Source: Desulforapulum sp034007745 (GTDB taxonomy: Bacteria > Desulfobacterota > Desulfobacteria > Desulfobacterales > Desulfobacteraceae). From it: a stretch of DNA of 64,000 nt. Under the pieces are notes generated by a model. The model worked only from the letters and a program-made list of their open reading frames with translations, was not told the origin of the DNA and did no database searches. Of the stretch, positions 1 to 7,287 are shown in pieces (positions within the stretch are counted from its first letter, which is position 1; every line of letters starts with the position of its first letter). The stretch covers positions 1-64,000 of the forward strand of contig JAVEQI010000016.1 of NCBI GenBank assembly GCA_034007745.1, written 5' to 3'. A program made the translations under genes and the position numbers.

Positions 1-1
1 C

Positions 2-541
2 TTAGTACCAATATTCAGGATAACGCCTGTTTTTTGCAAGGTTATTCACCACAAGGGCAACAAACAGCATAATGGCGACACCCAGGGCTACTGGAACCAG
101 GACATACATAAATCCTAGAGCATGGACGTTCTCGCCCCCGATAACGGCGATCAATGCCGTGGCTCCGCCCGGGGGATGCAGAGTCCCTGTAGCATGCATT
201 AATGCAATGGCAGTTGCAACTGCAAATGCTGCGGCAAACCAGGGAAAAGGATAAAAAAGCTTATAGGATAGAACGCCAATAAAGGCAGATAATATATGCC
301 CTCCCACCAGATTTCTCGGCTGGGCCAGGGGACTTCTCACCGCACCGTATATCAATACGGCCGAAGCTCCAAAGGACCCGACAATAAACACAAGGTCGCT
401 GTCGTAAAAAAAGCAGGAATTTATTAACGCAACAGGGGTTATCCCCAAAAAAGCACCAATCCACGACCAGGCAATTTCTGAATACCCCACCCTTGAAGGA
501 CCTCTCTTGCCGCCCCCCTTCATTTTTTGAAAAAATACCAT
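2..541 (-). CDS. HPP family integral membrane protein
   Basis: The protein carries the signature LHPPGGATAL near residues 120-130 and has four to five hydrophobic segments, which is the HPP family layout (about 180 aa here). HPP proteins are inner-membrane proteins; some relatives have been linked to nitrite transport, but the substrate here is unknown. I start at the ATG at 541, preceded by AAGAAGG; an upstream TTG at 649 would add 36 residues from inside the neighbouring gene. The CBS-domain gene just upstream on the same strand is probably co-transcribed. In some HPP proteins the CBS pair is fused to the same chain, so a regulatory partnership is likely (inference). Confidence 0.85.
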   Translation of the reverse strand: MVFFQKMKGGGKRGPSRVGYSEIAWSWIGAFLGITPVALINSCFFYDSDLVFIVGSFGASAVLIYGAVRSPLAQPRNLVGGHILSAFIGVLSYKLFYPFPWFAAAFAVATAIALMHATGTLHPPGGATALIAVIGGENVHALGFMYVLVPVALGVAIMLFVALVVNNLAKNRRYPEYWY

Positions 542-563
542 TGAAACACCCTTCTTTGTTTTT

Positions 564-598
564 ACCCATAACCCACACCCACTATCCACTATCCACTC
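564..598. repeat. Heptad array, CCAC core family (5 units)
   Basis: Five units of period 7 lie between the CBS and HPP genes, for example TCCACTA followed by TCCACTC. The array covers the stop codon of the CBS gene (597-599). Unlike the other arrays I see no inverted half. Confidence 0.7.
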
Positions 599-1208
599 AA
601 AAAGAACACAAAGTCTGAACAAGATCAGACCTGGCAATAATACCCACAAGCCTCAACTGGTTATCAACCACAGGGACCCTGTTGATATTGTTTTTGTCCA
701 TTAAGTCGGCGACTTCCAGTATCGGTGTCTGTACAGAAATATTAATAGCCGGGGATGACATGATGTCCCTGGCTGCAAGATTTTTAAAATCTGCAGCAAT
801 GCAGCCCCTGGTCTCAAGACATTGTAAGACGACACGCATGAAAGAGGGTTTTTTGTCATCGTTCATTCTTTTTAAAAAATCTTTTTCCGAGATCACACCT
901 GCGACTGTTCCATCCTCTTTTAAGACCGGAAGCCCTGTAATTTCATTGTCAGCCATTTTATGTACGACCTCCACAAGGGGAGTATCTTCATTAACAGTTA
1001 TGACCTGTTTCGTCATGATCTGATCCGCCTTTATGGCATTTTTCAAGGTTGACATGGCGTGGTCAAAGGCAGCACGATACAGTTCCATACTGTCTGAGGG
1101 CGTGATATCCAGGTATCCGGGTATCTTTTTCATAGCCTCGTAGATATCATCCTCTGTGATGGATTGCCTGCACTCGTTGAGCAAACTGAACTTCATTTTT
1201 TCTTCCAA
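597..1208 (-). CDS. Tandem CBS-domain protein
   Basis: About 203 aa. An N-terminal helical part (residues 1-60) is followed by two CBS motifs: IMTKQVITV to DFLKRM (about 64-113) and DIMSSPAINI to SDLVQTL (about 147-201). CBS pairs bind adenosyl nucleotides and regulate attached or partner proteins. No enzyme domain is present, so it is a stand-alone sensor, probably for the HPP protein encoded next. Start is uncertain: TTG at 1208 follows GGGGGGAG by 5 bases, while ATG at 1196 follows GGAAGA; both are plausible. The stop codon lies inside a heptad repeat. Confidence 0.85.
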   Translation of the reverse strand: MEEKMKFSLLNECRQSITEDDIYEAMKKIPGYLDITPSDSMELYRAAFDHAMSTLKNAIKADQIMTKQVITVNEDTPLVEVVHKMADNEITGLPVLKEDGTVAGVISEKDFLKRMNDDKKPSFMRVVLQCLETRGCIAADFKNLAARDIMSSPAINISVQTPILEVADLMDKNNINRVPVVDNQLRLVGIIARSDLVQTLCSF

Positions 1209-1545
1209 AAGAGCTCCCCCCTGAAAGTTGCATATGGTTTAAACAAAACATTTTCTCAAATGAATGAAACATTGTAAAATAAACTTGCAACTTTTAGGTA
1301 TCACATTTTATGAGTAGATGGGGAAAATTTTTCCATCGTTAATGGTATCATTCCGCCCCTTTGGTTACCCAAACATCGGGGGGGGTATTTGAACCAAAAT
1401 TCGGCGCTATTTCTGTCCCATTTATTTAATCTGCGGTCCTAAAACGAAAATGAGAGCAGCTGCCGCAGCCAGAAGAGGCTTTTCTTTTCTTCAAAATTTG
1501 AATATGCTGAGGCTCTTTGAGTATATAGTGGGTGACCGAAAACCC
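1209..1545. other. Non-coding spacer
   Basis: No convincing gene on either strand. Positions 1349-1370 match, with one base missing, the inverted copy of the edge of the large hairpin repeat at 50991-51012, so this is a fragment of the same dispersed family. The short minus-strand reading frames across 1426-1671 sit on repeat sequence and look like nothing known. Confidence 0.5.
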
Positions 1546-1671
1546 GTGTTTGGATGAAAACTTGCCCAGATGCAAGGCGCGAGCAAAGCTGAAACCGGAG
1601 CGTACTGTTGTACGTGAGGATTTTAGCTTTGTGAAGCAACGCAGCAGGTGGATGAGTTTTCGTTCAAACAC
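1546..1671. repeat. Imperfect palindromic repeat element, about 126 bp
   Basis: The ends are inverted copies (GTGTTTG at 1546-1552, CAAACAC at 1665-1671), with further imperfect pairing inward and a small palindrome (GTAC..GTAC) near the centre. The whole unit could fold as a long hairpin. It ends 21 bases before the DsrE-like start codon, so the transcript leader of that gene may include it. Confidence 0.55.
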
Positions 1672-1692
1672 TATCTAACACAGGAGGTAAAA

Positions 1693-2043
1693 ATGGATAA
1701 ACGTGTGGTACTGGTGGCATTCAACGGAGAGGCGATGTGTTTCATCCATGTGCTGCTGAATGCCCTTGATATGGAAGCAAAAGGGTATAAGGTAAAGGTG
1801 GTGATCGAGGGGAGCGCGACCAAACTTGTGGAAACCCTGGGTGATACGTCCCATCCCCTTTCCCAGCCCTACCTTGAGGTCAGGGAAAAGGGAATGATAG
1901 ATTGCGTCTGCTATGCCTGCGCCACAAAGATGGAGGCGGTTGGGGCGGCCAGGGCCCAGGGATTACCCCTTTGCAAGGATATGAAGGGGCACCCCAGCAT
2001 TGCAGACTATATGGACGAGGGATACAAAGTCATAACCTTTTAA
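1693..2043 (+). CDS. DsrE-family protein
   Basis: 116 aa, with the alternating strand and helix pattern of the DsrE/DsrF/YchN fold: an N-terminal VVLVAFNG strand, a VKVVIEG strand, and a cysteine-bearing segment CVCYACATK near residue 80. Relatives relay sulfur or act in small cytoplasmic complexes, but the lone gene gives no pathway. The ATG at 1693 has GGAGG 7 bases upstream; extension to an earlier ATG at 1648 would run into the palindromic repeat and is unlikely. Confidence 0.75.
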   Translation: MDKRVVLVAFNGEAMCFIHVLLNALDMEAKGYKVKVVIEGSATKLVETLGDTSHPLSQPYLEVREKGMIDCVCYACATKMEAVGAARAQGLPLCKDMKGHPSIADYMDEGYKVITF

Positions 2044-2063
2044 AGACCGCAGATTAAACAAAT

Positions 2064-2133
2064 TTAGCTTTTAGCTCTTAGCTCTTAGCTTTTAGCTCTT
2101 AGCTAACAGCTAAAAGCTAATCGCTAACCGCTA
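2064..2133. repeat. Heptad array, TAGC/GCTA family (10 units)
   Basis: Ten units of 7 bases. The first six carry the core TAGC (e.g. TTAGCTC), the last four the reverse-complement core GCTA (e.g. AAAGCTA, ATCGCTA). The switch occurs at the palindrome TTAGCTAA, so the array can form an imperfect hairpin of about 35 bp. It starts 20 bases after the DsrE-like stop codon. Confidence 0.8.
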
Positions 2134-2360
2134 TCGTGTTTCATTGTTCGTTGTGTCCGTGAGGACATGTGGGGTTATAAAAAACTCCCGCCGAAACATC
2201 ACTGTGCAAGTCTCGATTTTACAGACCGCTTTGGTTTTCCTGACCGGAACGTTCAAAACAGTCAAGGGCAATTCATGAATCGCCTCTACACCCCGCTACC
2301 CATCAAGGTTCAATACATCCCCTGGAAACTATTTTGCAAGAAATTTATAATCCTGCTTTA
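2134..2360. repeat. Dispersed intergenic repeat attached to heptad array
   Basis: Begins with GTTTCATTGTTCGTTGTG and the small hairpin TGTCCGTGAGGACA, then a part (about 2173-2250) related to 15318-15380 and 50788-50850. A 64-codon reading frame across 2167-2361 falls entirely in this repeat and is not counted as a gene. The spacer 2044-2433 otherwise holds nothing recognisable. Confidence 0.6.
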
Positions 2361-2433
2361 ACAAATTAAATAAAAGTAATATTGTTATAAAATTTACCAG
2401 GTAACAGATAACGATCAAATAGGAGCAAAATCC

Positions 2434-2922
2434 ATGAGACCATGTCCATGCTGTTCAAATTTACCCTTCGACCAGTGCTGCGAACCCCTTATCCGGGGAA
2501 CGATTGCGGCAACCACGGCAGAACAGGTTATGAGATCAAGATATACAGCCTATACCGAGGGTGAGATTGCTTACCTTAAAACCACCACACATCCGGATGG
2601 GCTTGCCGATTTTGACGAGCAGGCAACCCGATCCTGGTCTGAAGGTTCCCTGTGGAAGGGACTTGAGATCATTGCCACAGAGGGCGGCGGTCCCGGGGAC
2701 GACCAGGGAATCGTGGAGTTTCTAGCACGCTTTACACAGAAGGATGTCGAACATAAGCACCATGAAAGGGCAATTTTTAAGCGTGAAGGCCGGGAATGGC
2801 TCTTCCTGGACGGCAACCCGGTAAAGCCGAAACCTGTGAAGAACAGTTCGCCCAAGGTCGGCAGAAACGACCCCTGCCCGTGCAACAGCGGAAAAAAGTA
2901 TAAAAAATGCTGCGGTGCCTAG
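2434..2922 (+). CDS. YchJ family (UPF0225) SEC-C zinc-motif protein
   Basis: 162 aa, cytoplasmic. The N-terminus has CPCCSNLPFDQCC and the C-terminus the classic SEC-C motif NDPCPCNSGKKYKKCC, a zinc-binding module like the one at the end of SecA. The middle (about 30-130) matches the NTF2-like YchJ core, with the MRSRYTAY motif. Cellular role is unknown. AGGAG lies 8 bases before the ATG. It is followed 14 bases later by nnrED in the same direction. Confidence 0.85.
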   Translation: MRPCPCCSNLPFDQCCEPLIRGTIAATTAEQVMRSRYTAYTEGEIAYLKTTTHPDGLADFDEQATRSWSEGSLWKGLEIIATEGGGPGDDQGIVEFLARFTQKDVEHKHHERAIFKREGREWLFLDGNPVKPKPVKNSSPKVGRNDPCPCNSGKKYKKCCGA

Positions 2923-2936
2923 AAAAGGAGGAAACC

Positions 2937-4508
2937 ATGTACCTTGTTACAGCAAAACAGATGCAGGCCATGGACAGGGAGACCATCCAGGAGTTTGGCC
3001 TTCCCGGAAGGGTTTTGATGGAAAACGCCGGAAGGGGTGCCTTTGACTTTTTAAAAGAGCTGTTTCCAGATCTTGAATCAAAAAGAGCAGCTGTGCTTGC
3101 AGGCCCCGGCAACAACGGGGGTGACGGTTTTGTGGTGGCAAGGTATCTCATGCAGATGGGGGTGAGAACCGATGTATTTCTTTTTGCCCCGAAGGAAAGG
3201 ATTGCTGGGGACGCCCTTTCCAACCTCAAACTCCTGGAGACCCTTGTCAAGGTGTGCCCCCAGGGATCTTTGACTGAAATTTCAGACATGGAGAGCCTCA
3301 ACCGGATAAACGATAATCTTGCCCGGGCCGATCTCATGGTTGACGCCCTCCTTGGCACGGGCCTTACCTCAGATGTCAGGGGTGTTTTAAAGACGGCAAT
3401 TGACCGGGTGAACGCCCTTGACTGCAAGGTTTTGAGCATAGATATCCCCTCCGGCCTGAACGCCGACACGGGCTCTGCCCAGGGCACTGCCATCAAGGCC
3501 TTTGCAACGGCAACCTTTGCCTTTGCAAAGGCGGGGCACTTCCTGTTTCCGGGAAAAACCCTCACCGGCAGGCTAAGGATAGTTGATATCGGAATTCCCC
3601 CTTTTGTCCGGGAAAAGTTCAACCCCGGGTTAAGGGTTGTACAACACCGGGAGGTTGCACGGCTGTTTCCCCCGCGGGAACCGGACGCCCACAAGGGAAA
3701 CTACGGACACCTCCTCGTGGTGGCTGGCTCAACCGGCAAAACCGGGGCCGCAGCCCTTACGGCCAATGGAGCCATGGCCATGGGTGCAGGCCTTGTCACC
3801 GTTGGAATTCCCGCAAGCCTCAATCCGATCATGGAGATCAAGGTAACCGAGGCCATGACCTTTCCCCTGGAAGAGAGTGTCAAGGGCCACCTTTCGGACA
3901 CCTGTTTTGACACCTTAAAAACCCTTGCACAGCAGAAAAGCGCCATGGCCATCGGGCCCGGCCTCGGAACCGATCGAGCCACCCAGGCCCTTGTCCGACG
4001 GGTGATAACCGAGCTGACCATTCCCCTTGTAATTGATGCAGACGGCCTTAACGCCCTGGCCGATGATCCAGACATCCTTAAAAAAGCCCGCTCGCCCATC
4101 ATACTGACCCCCCACCCCGGTGAAATGGCAAGGCTCTGCCAGACCACCACGGAAAAAATTCAGGCAAGCCGCCTGGAATGGGCGACTGATTTTGCCGGAA
4201 AATTCAACCTGATTGTGGTTCTCAAGGGAGCTCCCACCCTCCTGGCTCTTCCCGACGGGCGAACCTGCCTTTGCCCCACGGGCAATCCAGGAATGGCAAC
4301 GGCCGGTACGGGCGATGTTCTCACCGGCATGATCGCAGCCCTTGCGGCCCGGGGATTTCCCCTGGAAAAAGCCGCCCTGGCCGGTGTTTTTCTCCACGGA
4401 CTTGCCGGGGACATCCTTGCCCATCAATACGGGGGGCCGGGATTTACAGCTTCGGATATGATCTGCACAATTCCAGCTGCAGTCAACGGTGAGCCTCCAT
4501 GGAACTGA
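2937..4508 (+). CDS. nnrED: Bifunctional NAD(P)H-hydrate epimerase / ADP-dependent dehydratase
   Basis: 523 aa; repairs damaged NADH and NADPH. The N-terminal YjeF_N epimerase domain (about 1-215) has AGPGNNGGDGFVVARYL and DALLGTGL. The C-terminal ribokinase-like dehydratase domain (about 230-515) has HKGNYGHLLVVAGS, the ADP site IDADGLNAL, and AGTGDVLTG. The fused form is normal in bacteria. The ATG at 2937 has a strong AAGGAGG; an upstream in-frame TTG at 2907 lies inside ychJ. The 3-prime end overlaps tsaE by 10 bases, so translation is probably coupled. Confidence 0.95.
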   Translation: MYLVTAKQMQAMDRETIQEFGLPGRVLMENAGRGAFDFLKELFPDLESKRAAVLAGPGNNGGDGFVVARYLMQMGVRTDVFLFAPKERIAGDALSNLKLLETLVKVCPQGSLTEISDMESLNRINDNLARADLMVDALLGTGLTSDVRGVLKTAIDRVNALDCKVLSIDIPSGLNADTGSAQGTAIKAFATATFAFAKAGHFLFPGKTLTGRLRIVDIGIPPFVREKFNPGLRVVQHREVARLFPPREPDAHKGNYGHLLVVAGSTGKTGAAALTANGAMAMGAGLVTVGIPASLNPIMEIKVTEAMTFPLEESVKGHLSDTCFDTLKTLAQQKSAMAIGPGLGTDRATQALVRRVITELTIPLVIDADGLNALADDPDILKKARSPIILTPHPGEMARLCQTTTEKIQASRLEWATDFAGKFNLIVVLKGAPTLLALPDGRTCLCPTGNPGMATAGTGDVLTGMIAALAARGFPLEKAALAGVFLHGLAGDILAHQYGGPGFTASDMICTIPAAVNGEPPWN

Positions 4509-4963
4509 CTCTGATCTCCCAGTCGGGCAGACAAACCTTTGGAATGGGTGAACATCTAGGTAAACTCCTGGACCGTGGTGTAGTCATTGCCCTTACAGGG
4601 GAACTTGGCGCAGGCAAAACGACCTTTGTAAAGGGCCTGGCAAAGGGCCTTGGCGTGCCAGACACCTTGTACGTCACAAGCCCCACCTACACGATCATGA
4701 ACGAATATCCGGGAAGGATTGATCTTTGCCACATGGATCTTTACCGCCTGGGCACAAGTGACGAGCTTGACTACATCGGATTTTATGAAATGATCACACC
4801 GGACCGGGTGGTCGTGATAGAATGGCCGGAAATAATTGAACGTGGAACCGTTGTTTTTGACATCAGAATCGCCATTTCCACGGACAGGGAAATGAACCGG
4901 AAAATATCCTTTACAGCATCTGGACATGGAGCATCAAAAGTGCTAAGAGATCTATTTGTGTAA
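4499..4963 (+). CDS. tsaE: tRNA threonylcarbamoyladenosine synthesis ATPase TsaE
   Basis: 154 aa P-loop ATPase that works with TsaB and TsaD to make t6A37 in tRNAs that read ANN codons. Walker A is GELGAGKT (about 35-42); the family motifs SPTYTIMNEY and HMDLYRL follow, and VVVIEWPE is the later strand. Length is normal. Its placement directly after nnrED is a very common bacterial arrangement. The ATG lies within the end of nnrED. Confidence 0.95.
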   Translation: MELTLISQSGRQTFGMGEHLGKLLDRGVVIALTGELGAGKTTFVKGLAKGLGVPDTLYVTSPTYTIMNEYPGRIDLCHMDLYRLGTSDELDYIGFYEMITPDRVVVIEWPEIIERGTVVFDIRIAISTDREMNRKISFTASGHGASKVLRDLFV

Positions 4964-4992
4964 AAATTCAACCTTTCAAAGCAGGAGCCGTC

Positions 4993-6219
4993 ATGGCATT
5001 GATAGTGCAAAAATTCGGAGGCAGTTCCGTTGCCGATATTCAACGGATACGAAATGTTGCCCAAAGGGTGGCAAAGGCCCATGACAGGGGGGATCAACTC
5101 GTGGTTGTCCTCTCGGCCATGTCAGGGGTAACCGACAAACTCATATCCCTGGCCCGGGAGGCGTCAGAATCCCCTGACAAACGAGAGCTTGACGTTCTAC
5201 TCGCCACGGGGGAACAGACAACGGCAGCCCTTCTTGCCATGATACTTAAATCCATGGGGTACCTGTCAAAATCCCTGCTCGGCTTCCAGGCCGGAATAAA
5301 GACCGACCAGAGTTCCGGCAAGGCAAGAATACTCGACATCGAGGCCAAACGTATCAAGGGGCTCCTTGATACCGGGCACATCGTTGTTGTGGCAGGCTTC
5401 CAGGGAAGCGACATGAACGGCGACATCACCACCCTTGGCAGGGGCGGTTCAGACACCTCGGCCGTTGCCATTGCCTCGGCTCTTTCCGCCGATATGTGTG
5501 AAATTTATACGGATGTGGACGGAGTTTACACAACCGATCCAAGGATCTGCTCCAAGGCCAGAAAGATCAACATAATCAGCTACGAAGAAATGCTTGAGAT
5601 GGCAGTGCTTGGTGCCAAGGTTCTCCAGATCCGATCTGTTGAATTCGCAAAAAAATTTAATGTACCCATTCATGTCAGATCATCATTCAGCGAAGAGGAG
5701 GGAACCATGGTTGTCAATGAAATCAACGATATGGAAAGCGTTGTCGTGTCGGGAATCACCTGCGACTTGAACGAAACAAGAATAACCCTTAAACGAGTAC
5801 CGGACCAGCCTGGGATTTCAGCCAAGATTTTCACCCCCCTTGCAGAGGCTGAGATCATGGTGGATATGATCATCCAGAACACCCGGTCAGGCGGCCAGAC
5901 TGACGTCACCTTTACTGTGCCCAAGACTGATTTTAAACGTGCCAGGGAGATCTCGGAAAAGGTGGGAAAGGAGATCGGCGCAGGAGAAGTCGTTACGGCC
6001 GAAGATATTGCCAAGATTTCGGTGATCGGCCTTGGAATGAAAAGTCACTCCGGGGTTGCCGCCACAATGTTTTCAACCCTTGCCGCTGAAAACATCAATA
6101 TCCGCCTCATTGCCACCTCGGAGATACGCATCTCCTGCGTGATCAAAGCTAAATATGCTGAACTTGCCGTCAGGGTTCTTCACACGGCCTTTGGCCTCGA
6201 TAAGCCTGATTCGGAATAA
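4993..6219 (+). CDS. lysC: Aspartate kinase
   Basis: 408 aa; phosphorylates aspartate as the first step to lysine, threonine, methionine and diaminopimelate. The kinase domain starts with VQKFGGSSV and contains GRGGSDTSAVAIA and IYTDVDGVYTTDPR. Two C-terminal ACT domains (about 265-335 and 345-405) form the allosteric site, so feedback inhibition by lysine and/or threonine is expected from the family. AGGAG lies 7 bases before the ATG. A heptad array begins 2 bases after the stop codon. Confidence 0.95.
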   Translation: MALIVQKFGGSSVADIQRIRNVAQRVAKAHDRGDQLVVVLSAMSGVTDKLISLAREASESPDKRELDVLLATGEQTTAALLAMILKSMGYLSKSLLGFQAGIKTDQSSGKARILDIEAKRIKGLLDTGHIVVVAGFQGSDMNGDITTLGRGGSDTSAVAIASALSADMCEIYTDVDGVYTTDPRICSKARKINIISYEEMLEMAVLGAKVLQIRSVEFAKKFNVPIHVRSSFSEEEGTMVVNEINDMESVVVSGITCDLNETRITLKRVPDQPGISAKIFTPLAEAEIMVDMIIQNTRSGGQTDVTFTVPKTDFKRAREISEKVGKEIGAGEVVTAEDIAKISVIGLGMKSHSGVAATMFSTLAAENINIRLIATSEIRISCVIKAKYAELAVRVLHTAFGLDKPDSE

Positions 6220-6221
6220 GA

Positions 6222-6270
6222 TAGCTGTTAGCGGTTAGCGGTTAGCTGTTAGCTAAGAGCTAAAAGCTGT
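6222..6270. repeat. Heptad array, TAGC/GCTA family (7 units)
   Basis: Seven units; TAGCTGT and TAGCGGT give way to GAGCTAA at the inverted centre TTAGCTAA. The array starts 2 bases after the lysC stop codon. Confidence 0.8.
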
Positions 6271-6322
6271 TTCTTATAGACCCCCATGTCCTGGCGAACA
6301 CAACAAAGAGTGAAACTCGACA
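6271..6322. repeat. Dispersed repeat core, reverse orientation
   Basis: Read on the minus strand this gives GTTTCACTCTTTGTTGTG, then a hairpin-like AGGACATG and TCTATAAGAAAC. It matches the cores at 2134-2187, 56107-56170 and both flanks of the array at 59222-59263. Confidence 0.55.
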
Positions 6323-6343
6323 GCACAAGGGAGTCAGGATCTT

Positions 6344-6371
6344 GTTTCTTGTTTCTTGTTTCAAGTTTCTT
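6344..6371. repeat. Heptad array, CTTG/CAAG family
   Basis: Four units of period 7 (GTTTCTT, twice perfect), with the core CTTG switching to CAAG. The pyrF stop codon (6361-6363) is inside the array, so the last residues of PyrF are encoded by repeat sequence. Confidence 0.7.
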
Positions 6372-7089
6372 GCAAGGCCTCCTCTATTTCTTCTGCTATC
6401 AAGTCGGCGGCAGCACCAGGATCGGGGGCCGTGCGGATGGGTCGGCCCACCACAATAAAATCAGCCCCCTGCCCGATGGCCATGGCAGGGGTCGTGATCC
6501 GTTCCTGGTCATCATTTTCAACCCTTGACCAGGCAGGTCTGATTCCCGGGGTAACCGCAAGAAATTCGTCGCCAAAGACTCTCTTTACCAAAGCCGCCTC
6601 CTGCCCGGAACAGACGACCCCGGCACAACCTGCCCCATGGGCAAGTCCGGCCCGCTGCAGAACAAGCCGGTCGGTATGGTCTACAAACTCGTCCCTGAAT
6701 CCGCAGGCCTTAACCACGGAGGCATCATTGTCGGTGAGCAAAGTAACACCAAGCACCCGGGTCTTTGCCCTGCCGCCCTGGACAGCCATTTCGAGCATCT
6801 TGCGGGAGGATGAGGCATGAACAGTCACAAGATCCGCCCCTGTTCTTACGGCACTTGCCATGGCCTTCTTGACGGTTGTCGAAATATCGTGGAGCTTGAG
6901 GTCAAGAAATATGCCTGCACGACTCAAGGCCCTTATTTTTTTGACTATGGATGGCCCCTGGTCAATAAAAAGTTCAAGGCCGATCTTGAACATGCCCACC
7001 TTTCCATCGAGCAACCTAACGAGTTCTTCTGCCTCGGCTGCTGAATCCACATCAAGGGCAAAGATAATACGCTGATTTCCTTTTTTCAT
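6361..7089 (-). CDS. pyrF: Orotidine 5-phosphate decarboxylase
   Basis: 242 aa; converts OMP to UMP, the last step of pyrimidine synthesis. The first strand is IIFALDVD and the catalytic motif is DLKLHDI (about 62-68), with the expected Asp-Lys-x-x-Asp geometry. VVGRPI near the C-terminus is part of the phosphate-binding loop. AGGAGC precedes the ATG. It faces lysC; the convergent spacer is filled with repeats rather than a classical terminator. Confidence 0.95.
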   Translation of the reverse strand: MKKGNQRIIFALDVDSAAEAEELVRLLDGKVGMFKIGLELFIDQGPSIVKKIRALSRAGIFLDLKLHDISTTVKKAMASAVRTGADLVTVHASSSRKMLEMAVQGGRAKTRVLGVTLLTDNDASVVKACGFRDEFVDHTDRLVLQRAGLAHGAGCAGVVCSGQEAALVKRVFGDEFLAVTPGIRPAWSRVENDDQERITTPAMAIGQGADFIVVGRPIRTAPDPGAAADLIAEEIEEALQET

Positions 7090-7114
7090 TAAAAGCTCCT
7101 TTGGGCTTGAAAAT

Positions 7115-7143
7115 TTGACTGTATCAATGGTAATAAATATAGT
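7115..7143 (+). promoter_or_regulatory. Sigma-70-like promoter for the selA operon
   Basis: TTGACT at 7115-7120, spacer of 17, TATAGT at 7138-7143. It points at the small frame at 7190 and at selA. Confidence 0.6.
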
Positions 7144-7189
7144 TCATCCGGTCAATATTATTGTCTCCTGAATGTGAGAGGGTTTTAAC

Positions 7190-7270
7190 ATGGAGTTGTT
7201 GAGAAAACTTCCGGTCATCATAGATTCAATTCCCATTGTCGTGCTTAACCCAAAGGGGCGGCTATCTTGA
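7190..7270 (+). CDS. Short ORF (26 aa), PAS-like, overlapping selA start region
   Basis: ATG with GAGAGG upstream encodes 26 residues that read like the first strand of a PAS domain (IIDSIPIVVLNPKGR) and then stop. The stop TGA overlaps a TTG (7267) that is in frame with selA. It may be a decayed remnant of a sensor gene or a small leader frame coupling translation into selA. Nothing beyond the sequence supports function. Confidence 0.3.
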   Translation: MELLRKLPVIIDSIPIVVLNPKGRLS

Positions 7271-7287
7271 AAACCAAGGAACCTGCC

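Noticed and set aside
1426..1671. Two short minus-strand frames in the spacer before the DsrE-like gene
   Set aside because: Over half of each lies in the palindromic repeat; no homology seen.
2167..2361. 64-codon frame after the DsrE-like gene
   Set aside because: Lies entirely in a dispersed repeat related to 15318 and 50788, where the frame is not kept.
2777..3694. 305-codon minus-strand frame over ychJ and nnrED
   Set aside because: Antisense shadow of two well-supported genes, Arg/Ser/Pro-rich.
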